Origin: Prevotellaceae bacterium
GTDB lineage: Bacteria > Bacteroidota > Bacteroidia > Bacteroidales > Bacteroidaceae
Assembly (NCBI GenBank): GCA_019420585.1
Contig: JAHZGX010000011.1
Span: 119,481-183,480, forward strand
Direction of reading: 5' to 3'
DNA: 64,000 nucleotides
The notes under the pieces are model-generated. The model did not search any database and was not told the DNA's origin. It saw only the letters and a list, made by a program, of their open reading frames with translations. Positions 8,689 to 16,061 of this stretch are shown in pieces (positions within the stretch are counted from its first letter, which is position 1; every line of letters begins with the position of its first letter). The position numbers and the translations under genes are program-made.

Positions 8689-9999
8689 ATGGCAAGATTG
8701 AAAATCAACTACGCATTGAAGACAATTAGCGATAAAACAGAGGCTACATTGTTATATGTTATGTTTACCTTCAATAGGAAACGTTATAAGCTTAGTTTGG
8801 GTGTAAAGGTTCCTCCCATATATTGGGACACGGAAACTAATCTTGCTATTGTAAGCAATCAGCAACCCCAAACATTACAACGACAAATGAAAAGGGTTAA
8901 TAAATTTCTTGATTTATTTGAAAGAGATTTAGATACCATCGTACTTCACCCTAATCATCCCAACTATTGTGATAAGGATATAAATATAAAAGGACTGGTT
9001 AAAGTTCGTATCGAATTATTACATGGCAAAGAGAAACAAGAAGAAGAAAAGAAAGTCATAACTCCACTGGATTTTTTTCATAGGGTTGTAGATGAAATGC
9101 CTAAAAAGGTTATACGAAGAACTAGTAAAGTCATCGAAAGTAAGACTGTTGGACATCATCAGATAGTATTAAAACGATTTGAACGGTTTTTAAATTACAA
9201 TCATTGGGTAGCCTCATCTTTCTCAATTTTCAATAAGAATTTTGAGAGTGAGATGGAACAATGGATGTTAGGGGTTGAGGAGTATTCGGCAAATACGGTA
9301 GCTGCGACTTTTTCTGTTATGAAAGTTTGGTTGAAGAAAGCCGAAGAAGAAGGATTGATTTCAGACAAATCTTTCCATTCGTGGAAGTCAAAAGGAGCAG
9401 ATGTACAGCATATATATTTGAACGAAGATGAACTCAATGCTATCTATAATCTAAATTTTGATGACATTATAAAACTACATCCCAATGCTAAGTATGAGGA
9501 AACAAGAGATATTTTTATAATTGCTGCTCATATCGGCATAAGATATGGCGACCTTTCTTCATTAAATAAATCTAACTGGGATATAGAGAATAAGACAGTT
9601 GAAGTACATACCCATAAAACTGGTACGACCGTACTGGTTCCTTTAACATCAACCGTAATTGAACTATATAAAAAATATAATGGCAAATTCCCAACTCCAA
9701 GAGATAAAAGTAGGTTTAATGAACAACTCCAAAAGATAGGAGAGTTTGCAGGTATAGATCAGACCATTTATATAAAGAAGAATGTTGGTGGTAAAGTTGT
9801 AATTGAGGAAAAGAAAAAGTATGAACTAATCAGTAGTCATACTGCAAGGCGTAGTTTTGCAACCAACCTATATCTACGTTGTCGAAACGCAAGGCTTGTA
9901 ATGAACTTTACTGGACACACAACAGAAGAGAATTTCAGAAAATATATATGTGTCGAAAAATCAGAATACGTTGAAATGGCAAGAGAATTTTTCAAATAA
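8689..9999 (+). CDS. tyrosine-type integrase of the guaA element
   Basis: A site-specific recombinase of the phage-integrase family in the Bacteroidetes type: an arm-binding N-terminal region (residues 1-100), a SAM-like core-binding domain (about 105-230) and a catalytic domain (about 245-430). The catalytic set is visible: Arg285 in GIRYGDL, His384 and Arg387 in SHTARRS, His410 in FTGHTT, and Tyr419 in FRKYI. At 436 residues it is full length. It is the first gene inside the left end and most likely catalyses integration into and excision from guaA. Its start lies about 40 bases after the inverted arm repeat, so integrase binding there could also repress its own gene. Confidence 0.93.
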   Translation: MARLKINYALKTISDKTEATLLYVMFTFNRKRYKLSLGVKVPPIYWDTETNLAIVSNQQPQTLQRQMKRVNKFLDLFERDLDTIVLHPNHPNYCDKDINIKGLVKVRIELLHGKEKQEEEKKVITPLDFFHRVVDEMPKKVIRRTSKVIESKTVGHHQIVLKRFERFLNYNHWVASSFSIFNKNFESEMEQWMLGVEEYSANTVAATFSVMKVWLKKAEEEGLISDKSFHSWKSKGADVQHIYLNEDELNAIYNLNFDDIIKLHPNAKYEETRDIFIIAAHIGIRYGDLSSLNKSNWDIENKTVEVHTHKTGTTVLVPLTSTVIELYKKYNGKFPTPRDKSRFNEQLQKIGEFAGIDQTIYIKKNVGGKVVIEEKKKYELISSHTARRSFATNLYLRCRNARLVMNFTGHTTEENFRKYICVEKSEYVEMAREFFK

Positions 10000-10051
10000 A
10001 AGTTTGCTATAATATATCTGTACGTGGGTTATTTTGCGTTCAGTATCATTT

Positions 10052-10085
10052 AAGAGGGTGTTATTTTATTTAACATCCTCTTTTT
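10052..10085 (+). terminator. rho-independent terminator after the integrase
   Basis: AAGAGGGTGTTA (10052-10063) pairs with TAACATCCTC (10071-10080) through one G-T pair and runs into TTTTT. Apart from this hairpin, the stretch 10000-10280 shows only AT-rich sequence and no gene I can support. Confidence 0.75.
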
Positions 10086-10280
10086 CAATGTACTCACAGC
10101 TATGTATCCTCGCTTTCTGAAGCTACTGTAAGTAGATATAATAGAGGCATTTGGAATGCCATACGTTTCTCAAAAAAATCCTAGATTTTAAAATTTAACT
10201 TACTAAATTATCTATTCTTTTTGTACTTTGTACTATTTATGGTATATATGTAAAAAATAACGATTTAAATAATTGAGAAT

Positions 10281-10451
10281 ATGAATGATAATAAACGAAA
10301 GTACAGAGAACTCAGTGATATGACGAAAGCAAAAATTAGTCAATCACTTAAAAACAGAAGTAAAAGTATGACCCATAAAGAAAACATATCCAATGGGATG
10401 AAAAATTACTGGAAGAACATACCTAACAAACCAAAGAATGAATTAGAATAA
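10281..10451 (+). CDS. small basic protein upstream of replication-like gene
   Basis: A 56-residue Lys/Arg/Asn-rich ORF (MNDNKRKYRELSDMTKAK, ending NELE) lies 17 bases before the replication-like gene and in the same direction. It contains two short helix-like segments (LSDMTKAKISQSLK and MTHKENISNGMKNYW) that resemble NUMOD3-type DNA-binding motifs; this resemblance is by eye only. Location and basic charge suggest a DNA-binding accessory protein of the element. It could be a non-coding shadow, but codon content and spacing look genuine. Confidence 0.55.
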   Translation: MNDNKRKYRELSDMTKAKISQSLKNRSKSMTHKENISNGMKNYWKNIPNKPKNELE

Positions 10452-10468
10452 GAAGTTTAACTTAGAAT

Positions 10469-11488
10469 ATGAAAGATATACCATTTACAAGATTACCCAC
10501 AAAACTTATTTATACCCTTGATAGTGATTTATTGAAAATGTTAGCGATATTGATACAACAAGAAAGTTACTGGAAAGAACATAAGAAATTAGGAGGCAAT
10601 GGAAGTTTCTATAAGCCGATTAAGGAGTTTGCTGATTGCTTCAGAAAAAAGAATCTACAAGATGTTCGATTGATATTACAGACATTACAGTCGGAAGGAT
10701 TTATTGAAATTATATCCAATAATAAGGGTAAACAAGCTAATTACTATCGTATATGCTGGGATAATATTGTTAGTTATAACGATAAGGCAATATCTCAACT
10801 TATACAATCTCCAATGATTAGAACAGCCAAGAGAACTAGTAAAAAGAGTATTGAAGATAGTACAGTATCGTATCAGCAGATAGAAAATGATAGTACAATA
10901 TCGTATCAACAAGATAGGGATTTAGTAGTACGAGATTGTACCACAACTATAGATAACACTCAAAATATAAATAACAATATTACTATAGATAACACAACTT
11001 CAATCAAATCTCCTTTACATGATGCTTACAAAGATAGGTTAGATTCATTATTATCTGATTATACCAACGAGTCTGATTATATACGAGCATTGGATATGTA
11101 TAGTTCTATTCTAAATGATATAGAGTATGCTAGTGAACACATTCCAACAGCAGAAATTGAAGATTATCGCTCTCAATTAGAAGAAGCACAGACCAAACGA
11201 GAGCGGACAGGGTGGAATATCAAGCTAGATAAGATAACAGACGATATGATGCGCAATTACCACATAAGCAATATATTCAATGTTAAAACACCACAAAACG
11301 ATACGTCATGCAGGATGATAATCAATGACCTACTCAGTAAGATAGATATGTACGTTGATTCTGAACGTTGGAAAGAAATAGTTGAAAAAACAGAGCAATG
11401 GATAACTCACCAATGGGAGTGCGACCGAATTAGTTATGATGCTCAACAAGAATCCATAGAGAAAGTATATCGCAAGCTATCAGCATAG
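10469..11488 (+). CDS. putative replication initiator (winged-helix) of the element
   Basis: I do not recognise a named family with certainty. Residues 1-100 (TRLPTKLIYTLDSDLLKMLAILIQ through the SEGFIEIISNNKGKQANYYRI segment) have the look of a winged-helix DNA-binding domain as in plasmid and phage replication initiators. A low-complexity linker (about 110-185) follows, including an 11-residue repeat DSTVSYQQIEN / DSTISYQQDRD, and then an acidic, helical C-terminal domain (about 190-339). The linker DNA holds direct repeats (see 10856-10995), an arrangement like initiator genes that contain their own origin. A transcription regulator is the main alternative. Confidence 0.5.
   Translation: MKDIPFTRLPTKLIYTLDSDLLKMLAILIQQESYWKEHKKLGGNGSFYKPIKEFADCFRKKNLQDVRLILQTLQSEGFIEIISNNKGKQANYYRICWDNIVSYNDKAISQLIQSPMIRTAKRTSKKSIEDSTVSYQQIENDSTISYQQDRDLVVRDCTTTIDNTQNINNNITIDNTTSIKSPLHDAYKDRLDSLLSDYTNESDYIRALDMYSSILNDIEYASEHIPTAEIEDYRSQLEEAQTKRERTGWNIKLDKITDDMMRNYHISNIFNVKTPQNDTSCRMIINDLLSKIDMYVDSERWKEIVEKTEQWITHQWECDRISYDAQQESIEKVYRKLSA
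10856..10995. repeat. direct repeats inside the replication-like gene (candidate origin)
   Basis: A unit beginning GATAGTACAGTATCGTATCA at 10856 recurs at 10889 (33 bp apart, few changes). A second word, ACTATAGATAACAC, occurs at 10946-10959 and 10982-10995 (36 bp apart). The segment between and after them is strongly AT-rich, as expected for an unwinding region. This could be an iteron-type origin or merely DNA coding for a repetitive linker. Confidence 0.5.
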
Positions 11489-11490
11489 TT

Positions 11491-12396
11491 CTACTTCTTA
11501 AACACTAAGAAATATGAGTGAAATTTCCTAGCATGATGTTGAATGCAACCATCTGAACGAAGCAGTTTCTTGTTGGCGATGAGTATAAACAAATCTATCA
11601 TTTCAAATCCCAAATCAGTTGCTTTATTGATAACATAATTAGCAACCCAATGTTGCTTACCTGCAAAGATAACATCCATTGTCTTGACTATCAAGATACC
11701 ACTTTTTCCCAACTTATCATATGCCAAAGATAATATACTATCATTGGCATCATACAATTCCTTAGCGGAATTGAATGAGTTGAATCTATTAGCAATTTTG
11801 CAGGTGTTGATAGATTTGCCTCCTTTATTATTTCTAATGATAAACGGTAAATCAATCACAATAGAATGTAGTGTATTAGCCTCTAAATCAAGAGCCATTT
11901 CCAATGGCAAACTATCCTCTGTTTGGGGGTATTTGTCATATTTGAATATAGGTTGAGGCAGATGTTTATAAAAGCATCCGATACTATATGTCAAATCACA
12001 ATCTATCTGTTTTCGTTTTACATGGAGGCGTAAGATGTTATTTAATATCTCATGTTGATTATCGGAAACTGTAGAGATTAAAAACTTTTTGGAAGACGTG
12101 TCAAATGTTGATAGTTTAGAACTATTATTTTCTGATGTATAACTAACAGATTTGAGATGTTTTTTAATAGTGTTTATAGATACTTTTAATTGCTCTGAAA
12201 GTTCTTTGATGGAAATGTCAGGTTGCTTTTTTCTAAGTTCGTTTATGGCTCTTTGAATAATAATGGCATTATCACGTTTTCTATCAATACCATTTGTGCG
12301 GATATACCATCTAACGGCAGATATAGAAACATTATTATTTTCTGCATTTTCCTTGACTGATAGCAGAGGGTTATATATAATCTTACTTTTCCTCAT
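11491..12396 (-). CDS. HTH protein with DNA-methyltransferase-like domain
   Basis: The N-terminal 85 residues hold two helix-turn-helix-like segments (VSISAVRWYIRTNGI and ISIKELSEQLKVSINTIKKHL). Residues from about 130 resemble a family of phage and mobile-element DNA N4/N6-methyltransferases: DLTYSIGCFYKHLPQP, a motif-IV position HSIVIDLPFIIR, and the ending QHHARKFHSYFLVFKK. The usual catalytic motif is DPPY or DPPF; here it reads DLPF, so activity is uncertain. It directly follows the 79-residue ORF (TAG then ATG, no spacer). A role as element regulator, with or without methylation, is inferred. Confidence 0.55.
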   Translation of the reverse strand: MRKSKIIYNPLLSVKENAENNNVSISAVRWYIRTNGIDRKRDNAIIIQRAINELRKKQPDISIKELSEQLKVSINTIKKHLKSVSYTSENNSSKLSTFDTSSKKFLISTVSDNQHEILNNILRLHVKRKQIDCDLTYSIGCFYKHLPQPIFKYDKYPQTEDSLPLEMALDLEANTLHSIVIDLPFIIRNNKGGKSINTCKIANRFNSFNSAKELYDANDSILSLAYDKLGKSGILIVKTMDVIFAGKQHWVANYVINKATDLGFEMIDLFILIANKKLLRSDGCIQHHARKFHSYFLVFKK

Positions 12397-12636
12397 CTAT
12401 TTCTTTCGTCCCCTTTCTCCTTGTTTGGTCTTTAGCAATCCTTGTCTAATAGTACATTTTTCATTTTCCATTACTCCAAGTTTTCCCAAAAAATTTTTCA
12501 CCTTATAATAGCTGAAGCCTAATTTAGCCTCATCGTAATCTTCAAACAGTGAGGCAATACTGCCATAATAAAAATGTTCATTATCCAGTTGAAGATGTAT
12601 TACTTTTCTTTCTTGTTTGATTTTGTCCATACACAT
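12397..12636 (-). CDS. small conserved-type protein of unknown function
   Basis: A 79-residue protein (77 if the ATG at 12630, MDKIKQERK, is used) with a Lys-rich tail QGERGRKK. I do not recognise it. It contains a short helical stretch (ASLFEDYDEAKLGFSYYKVKNFLGKLG) that could bind DNA. It is the first gene of the leftward pair with the HTH/methyltransferase-like gene and is transcribed from the divergent control region at 12634-12756, whose operator-like word overlaps its ATG. A role in the element's regulation is inferred from place only. Confidence 0.6.
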   Translation of the reverse strand: MCMDKIKQERKVIHLQLDNEHFYYGSIASLFEDYDEAKLGFSYYKVKNFLGKLGVMENEKCTIRQGLLKTKQGERGRKK

Positions 12637-12756
12637 TTATTTAGGTATAACGGCTACAAAGGTACGAAAAATTAGGCATAAATTAAATAAATGAACATCT
12701 TTAGCTTTCTTTAGCTGTAGATATTTGGCATATACTAAATAAATGCCTATCTTTGC
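12634..12756. promoter_or_regulatory. divergent control region with repeated TAAATAAATG words
   Basis: The word CTAAATAAATG occurs inverted at 12634-12644 (covering the leftward start codon) and direct at 12734-12744, with a TTAAATAAATG copy at 12683-12693. The two direct copies lie in longer 28-bp repeats (12675-12702 and 12727-12754, 23 of 28 identical). A strong rightward -7 box TATCTTTGC sits at 12748-12756, with TTG at 12725. A leftward box (TACCTTTGT on the minus strand) is at 12656-12664. This fits an autoregulated switch between the leftward and rightward gene sets. Confidence 0.6.
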
Positions 12757-12795
12757 ATTGTCAAACAAAATAATAACAAATAAAACATCATAGAA

Positions 12796-13125
12796 ATGGT
12801 AAACGCAATAGTAATAAACAACGCAACAGCAAACAGAGCAACAGTGATAGCAACGCGTACAGAATCAAGCGAAATGGGAATGATAAAGGCAATGATGATA
12901 GACCTTCTTAAAACCAAACTGGCTAACGGTATAGCACATTTTATATTCAAGAAGAAAGATGGCAGCTATAGGGAAGCGTGGGGAACAACCCAAAGCAACA
13001 TTGCCAATGCTAAAATAAATGGCAGAGGCGTAAGCAGGGAAATGTATGCCACCACAGCATATTTTGATGTAGAATGTGGACAATGGCGTTCATTCCGTTG
13101 GGAAAACTTGATACAAGTATTCTAA
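12796..13125 (+). CDS. SH3-like beta-barrel protein (DUF2693/WYL_2-like)
   Basis: A 109-residue protein with an Ala/Thr/Asn-rich N-terminus and a core FKKKDGSYREAWGT, then TTAYFDVECGQWRSFRWENL, which resembles the small Sm/SH3-like barrel proteins (DUF2693) common on Bacteroidetes mobile elements and phages. Their function is not established; nucleic-acid binding is a reasonable guess. It is the first gene rightward of the control region, with its -7 box about 40 bases upstream. A GGGGAGG/CCTCCCC hairpin (13134-13151) follows the stop codon and may end the transcript. Confidence 0.7.
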   Translation: MVNAIVINNATANRATVIATRTESSEMGMIKAMMIDLLKTKLANGIAHFIFKKKDGSYREAWGTTQSNIANAKINGRGVSREMYATTAYFDVECGQWRSFRWENLIQVF

Positions 13126-13251
13126 GCATTTAAGGGGAGGGCTGCCTCCCCCAACATTCACTAATTCATAAATTTGAATATAATCTAAATATCAACTAAT
13201 TACATCAATATTGATAATAATATCATTCACTAACAATTAAAACCCACGAAA

Positions 13252-13839
13252 ATGAGCGTAAGAAATAGCCATACAACAGCAGATTATCTTGATTGGAATG
13301 TAATGCTTAATCTTATCAGAAAATTGTATCGTGATGGTGATTTCCGAATGAGCCTTTTTATTGGTTGTGGTTGTTTCTTTGGAATTCGTGTGTCAGACCT
13401 TAGAAAGCTCACATGGGCAATGTTATTGCAGAATGATATGTTTGTTATAAATGAGCAAAAGACAGGGAAACGTAGAATCATTAAAATCAATTCAGACTTT
13501 CAAAAGCATATCCAACAGTGTTTTGAGGCACTTGAAATAAAAAATATGGATGAGGCTTGTTTTCTTAGTAGGAAAAATATGGTGATGTCCACACAGCGTA
13601 TCAATGTACGATTGAAAGAGATAAAGAGGCAATATAATATCAAGATAGATAACTTTTCCTGCCACTCGTTGAGGAAGGCTTTTGGTAGGAAAGTTTTTGA
13701 AAGTAGTGGCGAAAATGCACAGATGGCACTGGTGAAACTTTCAGAATTATTCAACCATTCCAGTGTAGCAATTACAAAAATCTACCTTGGATTACGAGAA
13801 AAAGAACTTTTAGAAACATACGATTTACTGGATTTTTAG
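13252..13839 (+). CDS. catalytic-domain-only tyrosine recombinase
   Basis: A 195-residue protein that is almost all tyrosine-recombinase catalytic domain. Residues seen: Arg46 (FGIRVSDLRKL), Lys70 in EQKTGKRR, His138 and Arg141 (CHSLRKAFGR), His169 (LFNHSS) and Tyr178 (KIYLGL). It lacks both the arm-binding and SAM-like domains of the first integrase. Such short recombinases may resolve dimers, invert DNA or act with host factors. A perfect palindrome ATCAATATTGAT (13204-13215) lies upstream, and a strongly folded RNA-like region follows immediately downstream. Base composition matches the element. Confidence 0.85.
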   Translation: MSVRNSHTTADYLDWNVMLNLIRKLYRDGDFRMSLFIGCGCFFGIRVSDLRKLTWAMLLQNDMFVINEQKTGKRRIIKINSDFQKHIQQCFEALEIKNMDEACFLSRKNMVMSTQRINVRLKEIKRQYNIKIDNFSCHSLRKAFGRKVFESSGENAQMALVKLSELFNHSSVAITKIYLGLREKELLETYDLLDF

Positions 13840-13901
13840 GTAGCACCTATTAAATAATAGCCATATATAGAGCATCTTTCACGGAAAATTGCTAACTTTG
13901 C

Positions 13902-14143
13902 ATCTGCAAACCCACTAGGGGTGTGCAGACATACATAGAAAGCGTTTTCGCTTCATTCGTATTGGAGAAACCTAGGAAATTTCAACCAATAGAATACAGA
14001 ATGAAGGTGAATGATGCTCTCTTTGGCTTGTATTATCAACAACCTTGATATACAGTCAAAGTGGAGTCCGTTTCACTTATCTGTATTCTTGGCTTTCCTA
14101 GGGCCACTCCAATAAGATATGTGGAAATATGGCTCCACTTTCT
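13902..14143 (+). ncRNA. candidate structured non-coding RNA with long rod-like fold
   Basis: A -7 box TAACTTTGC (13893-13901) is followed by a region with no ORF but dense pairing. CTGCA/TGCAG closes a hairpin at 13904-13928, and AAGCG-TTTT-CGCTT follows at 13940-13953. Then comes a collinear rod: TATTGGAG (13960-13967) with CTCCAATA (14107-14114); CCTAGGAAA (13971-13979) with TTTCCTAGG (14094-14102); AGAATACAGA (13991-14000) with TCTGTATTCT (14080-14089); CTTTGGC (14021-14027) with GTCAAAG (14055-14061, with a wobble); and ATCAA/TTGAT around loop 14040-14044. A possible ending hairpin GTGGA/TCCAC (14121-14138) precedes TTTCTTT. I do not recognise the family. Confidence 0.65.
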
Positions 14144-14209
14144 TTGTGTGGCTTCAATCATTTACAATTAAATTGCATTACAGAGCCATAGATGCAATGT
14201 AAATTTACT

Positions 14210-15994
14210 ATGGCACAATTTGAATGTGATGAATGCGGTGTTTTTTTTGACGATAACGATTTAGTTAATTGTCCTAATTGTAATGCACCTATTGGAACGT
14301 TTCAATTAATACAAAAGAAAGATGGTCGTATTCTTGAAGAAAGAACGGCAACACTCCCTAAAGGTGGAGTTGAAACTTTAACAAAAAACATCATGATTGA
14401 TAGTAATGATGTTAAAGCGGAATTTACTTATAAAGGAAGCAAACCCCAATATGACAAACATCATACTTATATTGATAAAATCAAGGAACTTTGTAGTGCA
14501 TTTTTTATATTGATATTTCTGCTAACACCATCTTTATTATTTGCCCAAGATAGTCGTAATGCTTCTAAAAAAGAGCATTTAACGCAAGAACAAATATATT
14601 CTCTAAGAAAGCGATTCAAACTAGCTGGTCTTCATATAGTAGTAAATACAAATGATAAATCTTTTTGGAAAAAGTTGTTTAACATTTCAGACGAAGGAGT
14701 AAATAGCTTATCGCAGGAACTAAAAATTCCAGTTGATACATTATATATGTTTGCCGAGTATATGCTTTCCGAACCCAGCAGTAATAAAGAAAATGTACTA
14801 AGTAATGATATATCTCTATTAACATCAGCTTCCCAAAGAGTTTTTTTTACACAAGAACAAATTAATTCTCTAAGAAAACGACTCAAACAAGCTGGACTTT
14901 ATACAGTGAAGATAAATGGTAATTACTACTGGTATTATTTGTCAAATGATTTAAACGAAAGTGCAAATATAATATCAGAGAAGCTAAAGATTCCCGTTGA
15001 TACATTATATATACTTGCAGAGTCGGGGTTTAATGATAAACAAATGGAAAGGAATAAAGAAACGATATCAGGAAGTAATGACGATGAAGAGTATAAATTC
15101 GGAAAGGCAGCACAGCATTATTTCTTTACACATCCGACAATGTCTTGGACTGAGTTGGACACAAAATTAGTACAAGAGCAAGAGGCAAAAAACGAAATAA
15201 AACGACAGAAAAGCCACCAAACCTATTTCGAAATTAGACATATCAGTAATGTTGTGTCATTTTATTTTGCGTATGACCCCAATGTTCTTGTGAAATATGG
15301 TACGCTAGAAGATTTATTTTTGGAGTCTATTACTTTTGATAATAACTTAAAAACATATAATGGAGATTTCAAATTAAAAGGTTTTGGTTATGGCGAAAAT
15401 TATAGTGCAGTAGATGGTATTGCAAATTATCAGTACAAAGAAGCACTTGATGGCAGTAGAATTTTTGAAGGGAAATTTTCATTTTCTCGAAAAGCACAAG
15501 GCCCTTATGGCACAAATGCTAACGCTAAGGGATATTTTAAAAATAACAAACAAGTAGGATTATGGACTTGGGATATTCCTGCTGGCACTTATGACGATGG
15601 TATTCATAGCGAAATATTCTTTAATGAAAATGGCCTACCTGTAAAATTCGACATATCCATAGGAAATCTAAATAGGCCACGTCGCAGTTATTTTTGTGGA
15701 ACCTTTGAAAATGGAAAATTAAAAAAAATATTCTATAAAGATAATTTTTTAGTAAAATGCTCTGGTGAATACAATGCAGACGGAAAACCTATAGGTAATT
15801 GGTCTATTGAGGAAGATGGTCAAGAAAATATAATTATGTCATTTGATAATAATGGAAAACTTATAAAATCGGGTTATAGGGATTATCGTACAGGAGATTG
15901 GATAAATGCAACTTCTCGATATCCTCGTGAATTGTATTTAGACGTGATTAATATGATAAGGACTGGATATTTTCTTCGTTCAACATCGTTTTAA
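14210..15994 (+). CDS. zinc-ribbon membrane protein with duplicated domain and MORN-like repeats
   Basis: Function unknown. From the chosen start (MAQFECDECGVFF) the order is: a zinc ribbon with four Cys (CDEC...CPNC, residues 6-26); a hydrophobic segment (about 92-112, FFILIFLLTPSLLFA); two copies of a roughly 65-residue domain (TQEQIYSLRKRFKLAGL...IPVDTLYMFAE and TQEQINSLRKRLKQAGL...IPVDTLYILAE); and C-terminal MORN-like strands such as GYFKNNKQVGLWTW and GEYNADGKPIGNW. An in-frame ATG at 14192 adds six residues but lies inside a hairpin. It is the first cargo gene, directly after the structured RNA. Confidence 0.75.
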   Translation: MAQFECDECGVFFDDNDLVNCPNCNAPIGTFQLIQKKDGRILEERTATLPKGGVETLTKNIMIDSNDVKAEFTYKGSKPQYDKHHTYIDKIKELCSAFFILIFLLTPSLLFAQDSRNASKKEHLTQEQIYSLRKRFKLAGLHIVVNTNDKSFWKKLFNISDEGVNSLSQELKIPVDTLYMFAEYMLSEPSSNKENVLSNDISLLTSASQRVFFTQEQINSLRKRLKQAGLYTVKINGNYYWYYLSNDLNESANIISEKLKIPVDTLYILAESGFNDKQMERNKETISGSNDDEEYKFGKAAQHYFFTHPTMSWTELDTKLVQEQEAKNEIKRQKSHQTYFEIRHISNVVSFYFAYDPNVLVKYGTLEDLFLESITFDNNLKTYNGDFKLKGFGYGENYSAVDGIANYQYKEALDGSRIFEGKFSFSRKAQGPYGTNANAKGYFKNNKQVGLWTWDIPAGTYDDGIHSEIFFNENGLPVKFDISIGNLNRPRRSYFCGTFENGKLKKIFYKDNFLVKCSGEYNADGKPIGNWSIEEDGQENIIMSFDNNGKLIKSGYRDYRTGDWINATSRYPRELYLDVINMIRTGYFLRSTSF

Positions 15995-16061
15995 CAACGT
16001 GAATGGAGATGGTATTGGCAAATAAAATTTTTATATCACACATTTTATAAAAAAATAAATT

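Noticed and set aside
13893..14143. Retron or diversity-generating element RNA
   Set aside because: No reverse transcriptase gene is found in the element or next to the folded region.
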